Positions 1 through 6,336 of a DNA stretch of 28,577 nt are shown in pieces; position 1 is the first letter of the stretch, and every line of letters starts with the position of its first letter. The notes below the pieces were generated by a model that was not told the DNA's origin, did not search any database, and saw nothing but the letters and a program-made list of their open reading frames with translations. Position numbers and translations under genes: made by a program. The stretch is from Chloroflexota bacterium (GTDB lineage: Bacteria; Chloroflexota; Dehalococcoidia; UBA3495): NCBI GenBank assembly GCA_022563275.1, contig JADFNR010000020.1, positions 1 to 28,577 of the forward strand. The letters run 5' to 3'.

Positions 1-12
1 ACATATGCTGTT

Positions 13-42
13 AAAAAAAGCCCCCGGCTAATGGCCGGGGGC
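13..42 (-). terminator. Rho-independent terminator of the cupin gene
   Basis: On the minus strand a 9-bp GC-rich stem (20-28 with 34-42, loop 29-33) is followed by seven U residues, which are the run of A at 13-19 on the plus strand. It lies about 30 bases past the cupin stop codon, where a terminator for that leftward gene is expected. Confidence 0.9.
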
Positions 43-73
43 TTCTTAATCCAACTATTAACCGGGTCTGAAT

Positions 74-652
74 CTACCGGTCCATAACCTTCATGGTCCC
101 GGTCTCGGGGTTGTACTGGAAGCGGGTTACCCGGTCCAGCTTCTGGGACTCGAGGCGGACCACTATCGAACGGCCCTCTTCAATGTTCAGGGTGTCGTGG
201 ATCTCGCCGGGCAAGAAGTAGGCCACGTCGCCGTCACGTTGGATGAACTGCCCGGTTTCCTTGATCTGGGCATGGTCCACGCCCTCTCCGGGGAAGGCCC
301 AGCGCCACTTGCGCTGACGGATGGAACCCTTGTAAATCCCGTAGACGACCCAGGTGACGCCGTGGTCGTGGGGCAGGTTGTCCTGGCCGGGTTTCTGCAC
401 CGAGGCCATCAGCCACCAACCGTTGCCCGGATGACCGGTTTCTTCGTCCAGATGGAGTGAAAAGCGGCCGTATCCGCCTTCTTCCGGAATGTCGATCTTT
501 TCTTCGAGCCAGCCTGGAACCGCCAGCAAATCTTCCAGGAATGCGGAAACCGTCTTGGCCTGGACATGGGGGTCCGTTTCATTCCTGAAAACATTCCTCA
601 CGTCCTCGACGAAGGCTTCCATGGTGTAGTTAGCAATCTGTGTCTGAGCCAT
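74..652 (-). CDS. Cupin-fold metal-binding protein (cysteine dioxygenase-like)
   Basis: This 192-residue protein has the hallmarks of a single-domain cupin. A first metal motif has two His in PHDHG (residues 94-98), and a second motif LPGEIHD supplies a third His (about 152). The spacing of roughly 55 residues fits a beta-barrel metal site of the kind found in cysteine dioxygenase-like and other predicted double-stranded beta-helix enzymes. I cannot assign the substrate. The start is supported by GGGAGGA just upstream of ATG. There is no signal peptide or membrane segment, so it should be cytoplasmic. The gene stands alone, divergent from the propeller gene at 930, with its own promoter (691-720) and terminator (13-42). 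The fold assignment is firm, the enzymatic role open. Confidence 0.85.
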   Translation of the reverse strand: MAQTQIANYTMEAFVEDVRNVFRNETDPHVQAKTVSAFLEDLLAVPGWLEEKIDIPEEGGYGRFSLHLDEETGHPGNGWWLMASVQKPGQDNLPHDHGVTWVVYGIYKGSIRQRKWRWAFPGEGVDHAQIKETGQFIQRDGDVAYFLPGEIHDTLNIEEGRSIVVRLESQKLDRVTRFQYNPETGTMKVMDR

Positions 653-690
653 CTAGATCCTCCCACGGCAGTCGATGATATTTAGTATCC

Positions 691-720
691 ATTGTGAGTG
701 GGCCGGCCGGCCGGTGTCAA
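691..720 (-). promoter_or_regulatory. Sigma70-type promoter of the cupin gene
   Basis: On the minus strand a perfect TTGACA (715-720) is followed after 18 bases by CACAAT (691-696, 4 of 6 matches to TATAAT). The spacer carries a GGCC/GGCCGG tandem. The predicted start of transcription lies about 30 bases before the ATG at 652. The 12-mer GTTGACACCGGC around the -35 box recurs in the pncB promoter. Confidence 0.55.
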
Positions 721-929
721 CGTCCTGACTTGCGATGTTAAAGCGGCGGGAAAATCGCGGGCCCGCCCGCTGGCCGCACAACTGGACTCTTCCTGGAGGT
801 AGGGTTACGGGCCGGAGAGAAGATGCGGACCGACACTGGCGTTATTGGCGTGCCGGAGCTATTATATGCGCAACATTTACCCCAGCGCCCGATCCCCGAA
901 TTTACTAGCAGGATTTAGGAGGATGCATC

Positions 930-1916
930 ATGGCGGACAGCTTCACTATCTTGGTCGGCACCGTCGGTCAAGGGATGAACGTAAGCGGCGACAGCGGCGA
1001 GACCTGGACGAAGATCAGGCAGCCCATTCCCTCAGAGTGCAATATCAGGGCCCTGCGCACCTACCCGGACAATCCCCACCGGATCCTGGCCGGGACCGAT
1101 GGCCTGGGCCTGTTCCGCAGCGAAGACAATGGCGTCAGTTGGGAGACCGTTGACTCGCCCATCGGCGACCAACAGATCTGGTCGGTGGCCGTGGACCCCA
1201 AGAATACCGACATCATCTTCGCCGGTACCCGGCCCGAGGGCTTCCGCTCCCGGGACGGTGGCAAGACCTGGGACAAACTGTCCATGGGCGTGACCAAGGA
1301 ATGTCCCATCGGCACCCCCCGCACCACCAACATGATCGTAGATCCCAGGGACAGCGACACCATCTGGGCCGGCATCGAGGTTGACGGCGTCTACAAGAGC
1401 ATCGACGGCGGCGACAACTGGTTGCACCTGCCCGACCTGGGACCGGACCCGTTCCACGGCGACATCCACGGCATGGCCGTTATCCCCGGCGCCAACACGT
1501 CCATCTATTGCACCAGCCCCTTCGGCTTCGCCACCAGCACCGACGAGGGCGAGAGCTGGGATTACCACTACTTCCCCAAGTTCAATCCCGACGACGTGCG
1601 CTCCTACTGCCGGGGCATGATCGTCAAGCCCGACAATCCCGATGTGATGTTCGTCGGCAACGGCGATTTCATCCCCGGCGTCGTCGGCTGCGTGCAGAAG
1701 ACCATTGACGGAGGCAAGACCTGGGCCCCGGTGGAGCTGCCGGTCGAGCCCAACTCTGTGGTCTATTGGCTGGGCAACAACCCTGAGATTCCCGACGTCG
1801 TGGTTGCAGCCACCTTGTTCGGCTACATCTATGTGAGCACGGACGGCGGCGACAACTGGACCAAGTTGCGGAAGGAGTTCGGGGAGGTCCGGTCCATAGC
1901 GGTGACTCCCAACTAA
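930..1916 (+). CDS. Asp-box (BNR) beta-propeller protein, seven repeats
   Basis: The 328-residue protein is built from seven Asp-box motifs of the form S/T-x-D-x-G-x-T/S/N-W, at about residues 19-26, 64-71, 107-114, 157-164, 203-210, 258-265 and 303-310. Spacing is 36 to 50 residues, which suggests one seven-bladed propeller of the sialidase/VPS10-like class. Blades also carry the 'V-x-P-x-x-x-D-x-(I/V)-(F/W)-x-G' strand usual in such proteins. I see no catalytic Arg triad context that would make it a sialidase, so it is better called a WD40/YVTN/BNR-like repeat protein of unknown ligand. There is no signal peptide, which is unusual because many Asp-box proteins are secreted. The start is well supported by AGGAGG seven bases before ATG. 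A strong terminator follows. Confidence 0.85.
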   Translation: MADSFTILVGTVGQGMNVSGDSGETWTKIRQPIPSECNIRALRTYPDNPHRILAGTDGLGLFRSEDNGVSWETVDSPIGDQQIWSVAVDPKNTDIIFAGTRPEGFRSRDGGKTWDKLSMGVTKECPIGTPRTTNMIVDPRDSDTIWAGIEVDGVYKSIDGGDNWLHLPDLGPDPFHGDIHGMAVIPGANTSIYCTSPFGFATSTDEGESWDYHYFPKFNPDDVRSYCRGMIVKPDNPDVMFVGNGDFIPGVVGCVQKTIDGGKTWAPVELPVEPNSVVYWLGNNPEIPDVVVAATLFGYIYVSTDGGDNWTKLRKEFGEVRSIAVTPN

Positions 1917-1946
1917 CACATCCTTGAGATGTCCGCAAAACAGGCT

Positions 1947-1985
1947 AAAACCGGGGTCCCGAACGAATCGGGACCCCGGTTTTTC
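1947..1985. terminator. Strong hairpin terminator after the propeller gene
   Basis: A perfect stem (1947-1962 with 1968-1983, loop ACGAA) begins in AAAA and ends in a run of U. It can therefore work in both directions. It sits 30 bases after the stop codon of the propeller gene. Confidence 0.9.
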
Positions 1986-2125
1986 TATCCGCCGGACCCG
2001 GTAGTCAGGCTTGAGCGGGCCTTTTGGTGTATGATTGGCAAGAGCCGCCGCCTAGACAGCCTAGGAGACGTGTTTTTACTCTAGAAACGATATTCCTGTC
2101 CACCCGGCATAGGGAGCAATCAATC

Positions 2126-2257
2126 ATGGTCCGGTCCAGACCCAAGCCCAAGCGGGAAAAGAAAATTGAAACGACCGAAGAATTCGTGCAGCGCATCAAC
2201 TCGGCAGCGCGAAAGCGAAACGGGTTGAAGCAGAACCTTAAACGCGCCCGGCGGTAG
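2126..2257 (+). CDS. Small basic hypothetical protein (43 residues)
   Basis: I do not recognise this family. The ATG at 2126 is preceded by AGGGAG with nine bases spacing, and the frame runs 43 codons to TAG. The product is very basic: it starts with an Arg/Lys/Pro stretch, has one acidic central patch (IETTEEF), and ends in NLKRARR, so nucleic acid or ribosome contact is conceivable but not shown. It has no cysteines and no hydrophobic segment. The reading frame is open further upstream to a TTG at 2024, but that extension has no ribosome site and unlikely composition. It lies alone between a terminator and the leader of the monooxygenase gene. Coding status is uncertain. Confidence 0.45.
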   Translation: MVRSRPKPKREKKIETTEEFVQRINSAARKRNGLKQNLKRARR

Positions 2258-2475
2258 CGAAACCGGTGGGCCGGTCAGGGCTGCGCACCGTCTGCGCCGG
2301 CAACCCCTCCATTAATTTTCCAGACTCTCCACTCGCCTCAGTCTATCCCCAGCCGAACAGTCGATCTCAGGGGCCGTCCGCCCCCCCCAAAGTTTCGTTG
2401 CTGCATTTTTGCTCCCGAAACAACTTCGGGATACCACCCACGTGACAAACCGACAACACTGAATCGAATATAGAG
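2258..2475. other. Non-coding stretch before the monooxygenase promoter
   Basis: I see no convincing gene, RNA or terminator here. Frames on the minus strand across it lack a ribosome site and family resemblance. It contains a short C-run (around 2383-2390) and is less GC-rich than the flanking genes near its right end. Confidence 0.5.
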
Positions 2476-2504
2476 TTGCCACTAGAATTCCCATTGACTA
2501 TAAT
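2476..2504 (+). promoter_or_regulatory. Sigma70-type promoter of the monooxygenase gene
   Basis: TTGCCA (2476-2481) and a perfect TATAAT (2499-2504) are separated by exactly 17 bases. Transcription should begin near 2511, giving an untranslated leader of about 155 bases before the ATG at 2667. Confidence 0.7.
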
Positions 2505-2550
2505 CCCCGGTGTCACCAGCGGGGCCGGATAACCTCTCCAGGAGGAGCTC

Positions 2551-2682
2551 TTGGTTTCGGTCCCGGCTTGGAGTGGACCCCCGGAACAGATCAATGGAAC
2601 GATTCCCGGCATCCTGTGGCCGCCGCCCATCGATGATCCGGAAACCGGGAGCGATAGGAGGAGCAGATGGTTGACCAGCTAA
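2551..2682 (+). CDS. Possible leader peptide overlapping the monooxygenase start
   Basis: A TTG at 2551 has an excellent ribosome site (AGGAGG, 2540-2545, five bases spacing) inside the monooxygenase leader. It opens a frame of 43 codons that ends at 2682, 16 bases inside the monooxygenase gene. The predicted peptide is Pro-rich (ILWPPPIDD in the middle) and contains tandem AGG-AGG Arg codons that are also the ribosome site of the main gene. Its translation would therefore pass directly through that ribosome site. It resembles no family I know. It could be a real leader peptide with translational coupling, or a chance frame in a GC-rich leader. Confidence 0.25.
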   Translation: MVSVPAWSGPPEQINGTIPGILWPPPIDDPETGSDRRSRWLTS

Positions 2683-3866
2683 AACGCCCCACGGAACATC
2701 CCGAGATCTATTGGTTCTCCGAACAGGCTTACGGACACGTCGGCGATGAGGACTTGAAAAAGTACGACTCGGGCCGCCTTGGCTTTCCCAACACCTACTT
2801 CGACCCCGAGAAGGCGGCGGTACTCTACAACCAGTACCACGAGCAGTACCAACTGGCAGACGAGGTGGGCTTCGACGGCATCATGACCAACGAGCATCAC
2901 GCTTCATACTGGTGCATGAAGCCGTCGGTCAACCTGGACGCCGCCGTCATCGCCAAGCTGACCAAGAAGGTCAAGATCGCCATCTTAGGCAACGTCATCT
3001 CGGTGGGGGACCCCATCCGCATGGCCGAGGAGATCGCCATGCTGGACTGTTACTCCGGTGGCCGGATCATCTCCGGCTTCGTGCGGGGCACCGCCGTCGA
3101 GACCCTGCTCTCCGGCAACGACCCCACCGAGAACTTCGCCCGGTTCCAGGAGGCCCATGACCTGATCATCAGGTGCTGGACCGAACCGGGCCCCTTCCGG
3201 CACGAGGGCAAGTATTTCAAATACCGGGTGGTCAATCCGTGGGTGAAGCCCATGCAGAACCCCCGCCCAGACATCTGGTTCCCCGGCACCGGCAGCCCCG
3301 AGAGCGTGGTCTGGGCCGCCACCCACGGCCATCCCTACATGAACCTGGGCGCCCTGGTGGAAACGACCGAGTGGCTGAAACAGATCTACATCGACACCGC
3401 CAAAGAAGTTGGCTACAAGGCCGGCCCGGAGCACTTCGGGTACCTGCTACGGTGCGTGGTGGCGGATACCGATGAGAAAGCCGTCGAGATCGGACGCGAG
3501 TTCATGTGGACCGCGGCACACCGCCAGAAAGGCCCCAGAGAGCACAACGACCCGCCCGGCTACCAGTCCCGCCGCGCGGTGGAGGTCAAACGGTCGCGGC
3601 CGGCCCTTGGGACCGGTTCCTCGGAGTTCGGCAATCCAACGTCCTACGAAGAACTTCAGGCGGTCAACAACATCATCGTGGGCAGCCCCGAGACCGTCAC
3701 CAGGAAATTCAAGGAGATCATCGAGCGCCTGAGCCCCGGATACCTCCACATCTACGGCAATGAGGGCGCCATGAAACACGAGGACACCATGCGCTCCATC
3801 GAACTGCTGGGCAAAGAGGTCATCCCCGCCCTGCACGAGATCAAACTCAAGCCCTACGACGACTAG
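2667..3866 (+). CDS. Luciferase-like flavin-dependent monooxygenase
   Basis: This 399-residue protein belongs to the bacterial luciferase-like (LLM) TIM-barrel family, which uses reduced flavin and O2 to oxidise organic substrates. Evidence: the NEHH motif (residues 75-78) at the end of the second strand, the following 'LGNVISVGDPIRMAEE' type segment and LDCYSGGR with its basic residue, and the C-terminal 'VGSPETVTRKFKEI' segment typical of the family. The start ATG has AGGAGG six bases upstream. It has no flavin reductase next to it, so reduced flavin must come from elsewhere. It is monocistronic, with its own promoter and terminator. The substrate cannot be told from sequence. Expansions of such enzymes are known from SAR202 Chloroflexota, where roles in oxidising recalcitrant organic matter have been proposed. 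Confidence 0.9.
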   Translation: MVDQLKRPTEHPEIYWFSEQAYGHVGDEDLKKYDSGRLGFPNTYFDPEKAAVLYNQYHEQYQLADEVGFDGIMTNEHHASYWCMKPSVNLDAAVIAKLTKKVKIAILGNVISVGDPIRMAEEIAMLDCYSGGRIISGFVRGTAVETLLSGNDPTENFARFQEAHDLIIRCWTEPGPFRHEGKYFKYRVVNPWVKPMQNPRPDIWFPGTGSPESVVWAATHGHPYMNLGALVETTEWLKQIYIDTAKEVGYKAGPEHFGYLLRCVVADTDEKAVEIGREFMWTAAHRQKGPREHNDPPGYQSRRAVEVKRSRPALGTGSSEFGNPTSYEELQAVNNIIVGSPETVTRKFKEIIERLSPGYLHIYGNEGAMKHEDTMRSIELLGKEVIPALHEIKLKPYDD

Positions 3867-3890
3867 GGCGGGCGGTACGGCGAGTTAATG

Positions 3891-3928
3891 AAAGAGGCCC
3901 CTTCCACAATCGGAAGGGGCCTCTTTTT
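3891..3928 (+). terminator. Strong terminator after the monooxygenase gene
   Basis: A perfect 15-bp stem (3891-3905 with 3912-3926, loop ACAATC) runs into a U tract. Because the left arm starts with AAAGAGG, the hairpin also ends in UUU on the minus strand and may help stop the leftward operon. Confidence 0.95.
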
Positions 3929-3945
3929 GGGGATCGTCCAATCAT

Positions 3946-4098
3946 CGTAGGCGCAGGTTTTTAACCTGCTATTTCTTTCGCCGACTTGGCCGCTAAAAAG
4001 AAGAAGGCAATCGCTAGAGAGACGCCGGTCCATGGCGGTTCTGGCGCGTGCAAGCATGGCTAGCGGCAGCCAAGGCGGGTTAAAAACCCGCGCCTACG
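3946..4098. repeat. 153-bp element with 25-bp inverted terminal repeats
   Basis: The ends 3946-3970 and 4074-4098 are inverted copies of each other (22 of 25 matches). Each arm begins with CGTAGGCGC and contains its own small hairpin (for example GCAGGTT-TTT-AACCTGC). A second, weaker inverted pair (TTGGCCGCTA near 3986, TAGCGGCAGCCAA near 4060) lies inside. There is no open frame of note. This fits a small non-autonomous or REP/MITE-like element. A related arm occurs at 18042-18065. No clear target-site duplication could be identified by eye. Confidence 0.6.
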
Positions 4099-4133
4099 GG
4101 GTTTAGACCTGATTTTCTAAGGTTGGACTCCGG

Positions 4134-4736
4134 TCAGCTCAGGGCGGCGATGGTCTCGTCGGTGTTTCGGACCCGGACCAAGAGCGGCAGCACGTGATTG
4201 ATGGTCATCTCGTGGACGTCCACCTCCCCGGCGGTGCAGCAATCGCTGACCACCACGCATTGAATGTCCCGGTTCTTGGCGTCCCGGGCGGTGCCCTCCA
4301 CGCTGCGCTGGGTGGATATTCCGCCCACCAGGATCGTCTCGGTGCCCAGGTGGCGCAGCACCTGGTCCAGATTGGTCCCGTAGAAAGCGCTGAACCGGGG
4401 TTTCACCAGCAGGAAGTCCTCGGGCTGCATGGCCAAGTCGTCTATGACATCCACCGCGGGAGTGCCGGGCAGCATGGGATTGCCGCCGCCGCCGCCGATG
4501 TCGGAGACGGTCTTGGGAGCGTCGGCATTGTCCGCTCTACGGTGGGTGGTGATGTAGATGAGCGGCGTGCCGGCCTTCCGGCAATGGGCGATCATCTTCT
4601 GGAAGCTGGCCACGATGTCCTTGCGGTTATCGGGCAGCGTGTAAGTGGGTCCCGGACCGCCTTTGGCGATGGCGTTGACCATGTCGATGATGATGAAGGC
4701 GGTCTTCTTGGGGTCCAGTTTGATGGCGTCAGGCAT
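4134..4736 (-). CDS. Isochorismatase-fold hydrolase with Ser in place of the catalytic Cys
   Basis: The 200-residue protein has the cysteine-hydrolase/isochorismatase fold: the first-strand Asp (D18 in FIIIDMVN), the Lys after strand three (K112 in VKPRFSAF), and the helix motif GGISTQRSVEGTARDA. In amidases of this family (nicotinamidase, N-carbamoylsarcosine hydrolase) the last motif carries the nucleophilic Cys, as in T-N-x-C-V-E-S-T-A-R. Here that position is S145. True isochorismatases such as PhzD also lack the Cys, so a vinyl-ether hydrolase activity is possible, and a classical amidase is less likely. A run of five Gly (81-85) sits in a loop. It is the last gene of the leftward cluster, 42 bases after the YHS gene. 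Confidence 0.88.
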   Translation of the reverse strand: MPDAIKLDPKKTAFIIIDMVNAIAKGGPGPTYTLPDNRKDIVASFQKMIAHCRKAGTPLIYITTHRRADNADAPKTVSDIGGGGGNPMLPGTPAVDVIDDLAMQPEDFLLVKPRFSAFYGTNLDQVLRHLGTETILVGGISTQRSVEGTARDAKNRDIQCVVVSDCCTAGEVDVHEMTINHVLPLLVRVRNTDETIAALS

Positions 4737-4778
4737 CGTCCTTCTCCATATAGGGCCGGGTTAGGCCCCTGGTTCCGG

Positions 4779-4976
4779 TTAGTTGAGAAAGGTGTCGGGG
4801 CTGGCCAGAAACTTGATCCGGCAGTCCATCCCGCAGAAATAAAGCCACTGGCCGTCATGGAAGATGCGGGTCCCCTGGGCAGGATCAACTTCCGAGGCCC
4901 CATGGGATGTCTGCGAGGTCTCGGCCCGCGCCTGTTCCTCGTCTATCTCCTTGCCGCATACGACATCTTTGGCCAT
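4779..4976 (-). CDS. YHS-domain small metal-binding protein
   Basis: This 65-residue protein is a single YHS domain. It has the N-terminal VVCGKEI (C7) and the C-terminal FCGMDCRIKF segment (C48, C52) followed by ASPDTF, the usual 'F/Y-x-x-x-P-x-x-Y/F' ending. Such domains bind transition metals and occur alone or at the ends of copper ATPases and monooxygenase subunits. Here it is free-standing. The ATG is preceded by GGAGAG. It lies between the acyl-CoA dehydrogenase at 5065 and the hydrolase at 4134, and is probably co-transcribed with both. Its partner is unknown, and a role as a small metal or cluster carrier is only an inference. Confidence 0.8.
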   Translation of the reverse strand: MAKDVVCGKEIDEEQARAETSQTSHGASEVDPAQGTRIFHDGQWLYFCGMDCRIKFLASPDTFLN

Positions 4977-5064
4977 TGGTCACTCTCCGTAATCGCAGCC
5001 GCCGTTCACCCAGGCGGCTCTTGTTTTTTGAATCTGGGAACCGGTTGAACCGGACGCGGCCGCT

Positions 5065-6240
5065 TTAAACTGCCGTGGGCAGGGGCATCCCCAAACGGAC
5101 CTTGCCGGGAACATCAAGGAGGGCCGCCGCGATCCTGGCCCGGTGGTCGTAGGTCGTACCCAGGCGCATGGTCCAAGAGGTTACCCGGCGGAACCACAGG
5201 TGCAGGTCGAACTCCATCATGAAGCCGATACCGCCGTGGATCACCTGGGAGGTGCGCACCACCGACTCGCACTTCTCGTTGCAGAAGGCCTTGGCCTGGG
5301 ACACTTCGACCGAGGAGGGAAGGCCCTGGTCCATCTTCCACAGGGCTTCGAAGGTTAGCATCTGGCCGCCGTCGACGTGGATGATCATGTCGGCCAGCAT
5401 GTGCTGCACCGATTGGAAGGCGCCGATTGGCCGCCCGAAGGCTATTCGGTTCTTGGCGTATTCGATGGCCATCTCGGCGTCTTTCCGGGCCGCGCCCACC
5501 ATCTGGCAGCACAGCAGGGCAGTGGCCCGGTCCAGCATCGCCTCGATGATGGGCCATCCCTGGTCAACCTCTCCCACCAGGGCCGCCCGCTCGATGCGGT
5601 GGTCCTGGAAATCCACCCGGCTCTGCTTGTCCTTGGCCAGGGTGAGCAGCGCGGTCTGGGAAACGCCGGTCCCGTTGGGGTCTACCAAGAACAATGTGAT
5701 CCCCTGGTTGGCGTCCGATGCCGGCGAAGTGCGGCAGGCTACCAGGCACCGCTGGGCCACGATGAAGTTGTCGACGAACATCTTGGTGCCGTTCAGCACC
5801 CATCCGTCGCCGTCGGCGGTGGCCTGCAACTGCATGGCCTCTGGGATCAGCCGAGGGTCACGCTCGGTGACCGCCCAGGTAAGCACCATGCCGCCGTCTG
5901 AAACCGCGGGGAGGATCTCCTGCTTCTGCTGTTCGTTGCCTTCAGCAGCGATGGTGAGGGCGGCCACCATGGTGCTATACAGCGGGACCGGCGCTAACAC
6001 CCGTCCGGCCTCCTCCAGGATCAGGCCCAGGTAGGTCAGGGGCAGTCCCTGGCCGCCGTACTGCTCGGGAAGCGCCATCCCCAGCCAACCCAGGTCCGCC
6101 ATCTGTTTCCAGAGGGCGGGCGGGTAGCCCAATTCGTCAAGTTCCATCTCACGGACCATGGCCGTGGAGATCTCCGCTTCCAGAAACTCCCGGGCCAAGT
6201 TCTTCAGCATCTGTTCTTCTTCGGAGGGCAGAATATCCAT
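5065..6240 (-). CDS. Acyl-CoA dehydrogenase (partner 1)
   Basis: A 391-residue flavoprotein of the acyl-CoA dehydrogenase family. The N-terminal helical domain includes LGWLGMALPEQYGGQG, the middle beta domain has WAVTERDPR and the FAD-contacting NGTKMFVDN segment, and the C-terminal domain has KNRIAFGRPIGAFQSVQHMLADM followed by VIHGGIGFMMEFDLHLWFRR. The Glu in that last motif is where many bacterial homologues carry a conserved acid, though I cannot prove it is the catalytic base. It follows the second dehydrogenase (6337) by 96 bases in the same direction. Adjacent pairs of different acyl-CoA dehydrogenase genes often encode heteromeric enzymes, as in the steroid-degrading ChsE/FadE pairs, so a joint complex is likely. 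Electrons would go to the fused ETF upstream. Confidence 0.9.
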   Translation of the reverse strand: MDILPSEEEQMLKNLAREFLEAEISTAMVREMELDELGYPPALWKQMADLGWLGMALPEQYGGQGLPLTYLGLILEEAGRVLAPVPLYSTMVAALTIAAEGNEQQKQEILPAVSDGGMVLTWAVTERDPRLIPEAMQLQATADGDGWVLNGTKMFVDNFIVAQRCLVACRTSPASDANQGITLFLVDPNGTGVSQTALLTLAKDKQSRVDFQDHRIERAALVGEVDQGWPIIEAMLDRATALLCCQMVGAARKDAEMAIEYAKNRIAFGRPIGAFQSVQHMLADMIIHVDGGQMLTFEALWKMDQGLPSSVEVSQAKAFCNEKCESVVRTSQVIHGGIGFMMEFDLHLWFRRVTSWTMRLGTTYDHRARIAAALLDVPGKVRLGMPLPTAV

Positions 6241-6336
6241 GGTGATCCTTGTTTTAACTTGTGCCTACGCCATATCGACGTAACACTGGAATGACTCCCT
6301 TGGTTCCGCGCGCAGCGTAATAACCGAGCCTGTGGC

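Noticed and set aside
701..714. GGCCGGCC tandem in the cupin promoter as an operator
   Set aside because: It lies in the promoter spacer and is palindromic, but such GC runs are easily produced by base composition, and no second copy supports a regulator site.
2024..2125. N-terminal extension of the small basic protein from a TTG at 2024
   Set aside because: It has no ribosome site and no protein-like character, while the ATG at 2126 has one.
4483..4498. CCG-type triplet run as a possible repeat element
   Set aside because: It codes for five Gly in a loop of the hydrolase and is too short to be more than local codon repetition.
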